Below, piece after piece: positions 5,695 through 5,858 of a stretch of 5,858 nt of DNA (within the stretch, counting starts at the first letter, position 1; each line of letters begins with the position of its first letter). Made by a program: the position numbers and the translations under genes. The DNA is from Pseudomonadota bacterium (lineage in GTDB: Bacteria > Myxococcota > Myxococcia > Myxococcales > Anaeromyxobacteraceae), in the NCBI GenBank assembly GCA_023428085.1, contig JAEYZK010000142.1:1-5858 (forward strand). Direction: 5' to 3'. Under the pieces are notes generated by a model that was given only the letters and a program-made list of their open reading frames with translations, did no database searches and was not told the DNA's origin.

Positions 5695-5858
5695 GGGGAC
5701 CTCGATCTTCGTGCGGCGCCGCGCCGTTCGCGCGCGCGTCGGTGGACGCCTCGGTCTCCGGCTTCGCCGGCTCTGCCGGCTCTGCCGGCTCGGGCGGCTC
5801 GGGCGGCTCGGCCGGCGGCGGCGGGACGGCCGGCGCGGGATCCGGCGCGGGGGGAGGC
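5687..5858 (-). CDS. C-terminal tail of upstream gene, possibly PBP2 (mrdA)
   Basis: The last 56 codons of a gene that enters from the right edge, ending at the TGA at 5689-5687 inside the start of rodA. The visible protein is entirely low-complexity: Pro/Ala-rich at first, then repeated E-P-P and E-P-A triplets, then a polar ending that closes HEDRGPLG. It contains no enzymatic motif, so the identity is inferred from context only: mrdA (PBP2) usually precedes rodA in mreBCD-mrdA-rodA clusters, and C-terminal Pro-rich extensions occur on such periplasmic enzymes. The frame is supported by the stop coinciding with the rodA start and by codon-regular repeats. If it is PBP2, the tail would be periplasmic. 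Another gene, such as one of the mre genes, is possible. Confidence 0.6.
   Translation of the reverse strand, partial: PPPAPDPAPAVPPPPAEPPEPPEPAEPAEPAKPETEASTDARANGAAPHEDRGPLG
5757..5810 (-). repeat. 9-bp tandem repeat coding for (EPP/EPA)n
   Basis: Five consecutive 9-bp units (5766-5810) of the form GCCGGCTCT, GCCGGCTCG or GGCGGCTCG on the plus strand, with a diverged sixth unit at 5757-5765. Because 9 bp is three codons, the array keeps the reading frame and encodes EPPEPPEPAEPAEPA on the minus strand. Such an array can gain or lose units without a frameshift, so the tail length may vary between strains. Confidence 0.8.

Noticed and set aside
5757..5816. CRISPR-like or regulatory direct repeats
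   Set aside because: The unit is 9 bp with no spacers and stays in codon register inside an open frame, so it is a coding tandem repeat.

Overview
This is a very GC-rich chromosomal window (by eye about 70% G+C or more, with strong G/C at third codon positions). The gene content and protein style fit a myxobacterium of the Anaeromyxobacter kind (Myxococcota). The genus is inferred from general resemblance, not from a search. Almost everything is ordinary core metabolism and cell-envelope synthesis. I see no phage, transposase, CRISPR, defence or secondary-metabolite genes.

Positions 1-4079, all minus strand, look like one tetrapyrrole operon. In transcription order (right to left) it holds: an unrecognised 166-residue soluble protein (3579-4079); an eight-helix CcsA/ResC/HemX-family membrane protein (2696-3550); glutamyl-tRNA reductase HemA (1344-2699); hydroxymethylbilane synthase HemC (393-1334); and the N-terminal part of uroporphyrinogen-III synthase HemD (1-283, running off the left edge). 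HemA makes glutamate-1-semialdehyde from Glu-tRNA, HemC builds the linear tetrapyrrole, and HemD closes it to uroporphyrinogen III. The CcsA-like protein links heme supply to membrane heme handling or cytochrome c assembly. Spacing is tight: a 4-nt stop/start overlap at ccsA-hemA, 9 nt at hemA-hemC and 28 nt at orf166-ccsA. The exception is the 109-nt hemC-hemD gap, which holds an inverted-repeat element.

Positions 4080-4229 are a divergent promoter region between the heme operon and trxA. Candidate sigma-70-type promoters for the two directions sit back to back and appear to share the same -35 bases. trxA (4230-4556, plus) encodes a 108-residue thioredoxin whose active site reads WCVPC rather than the usual WCGPC. 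It ends 19 nt from the 3' end of the convergent rodA.

Positions 4576-5858 (minus) are the end of a cell-shape/peptidoglycan operon: RodA, the SEDS glycosyltransferase, preceded by the C-terminal tail of another gene, plausibly its partner PBP2 (mrdA). The reading frames overlap by 8 nt, and rodA appears to start at TTG. The upstream tail is a Pro/Glu/Ala-rich segment encoded by a 9-bp tandem repeat.

I did not find a convincing new system. The points most worth a second look are the unusual thioredoxin active site, the interleaved inverted repeats between hemC and hemD, and the unknown protein that heads the heme operon.
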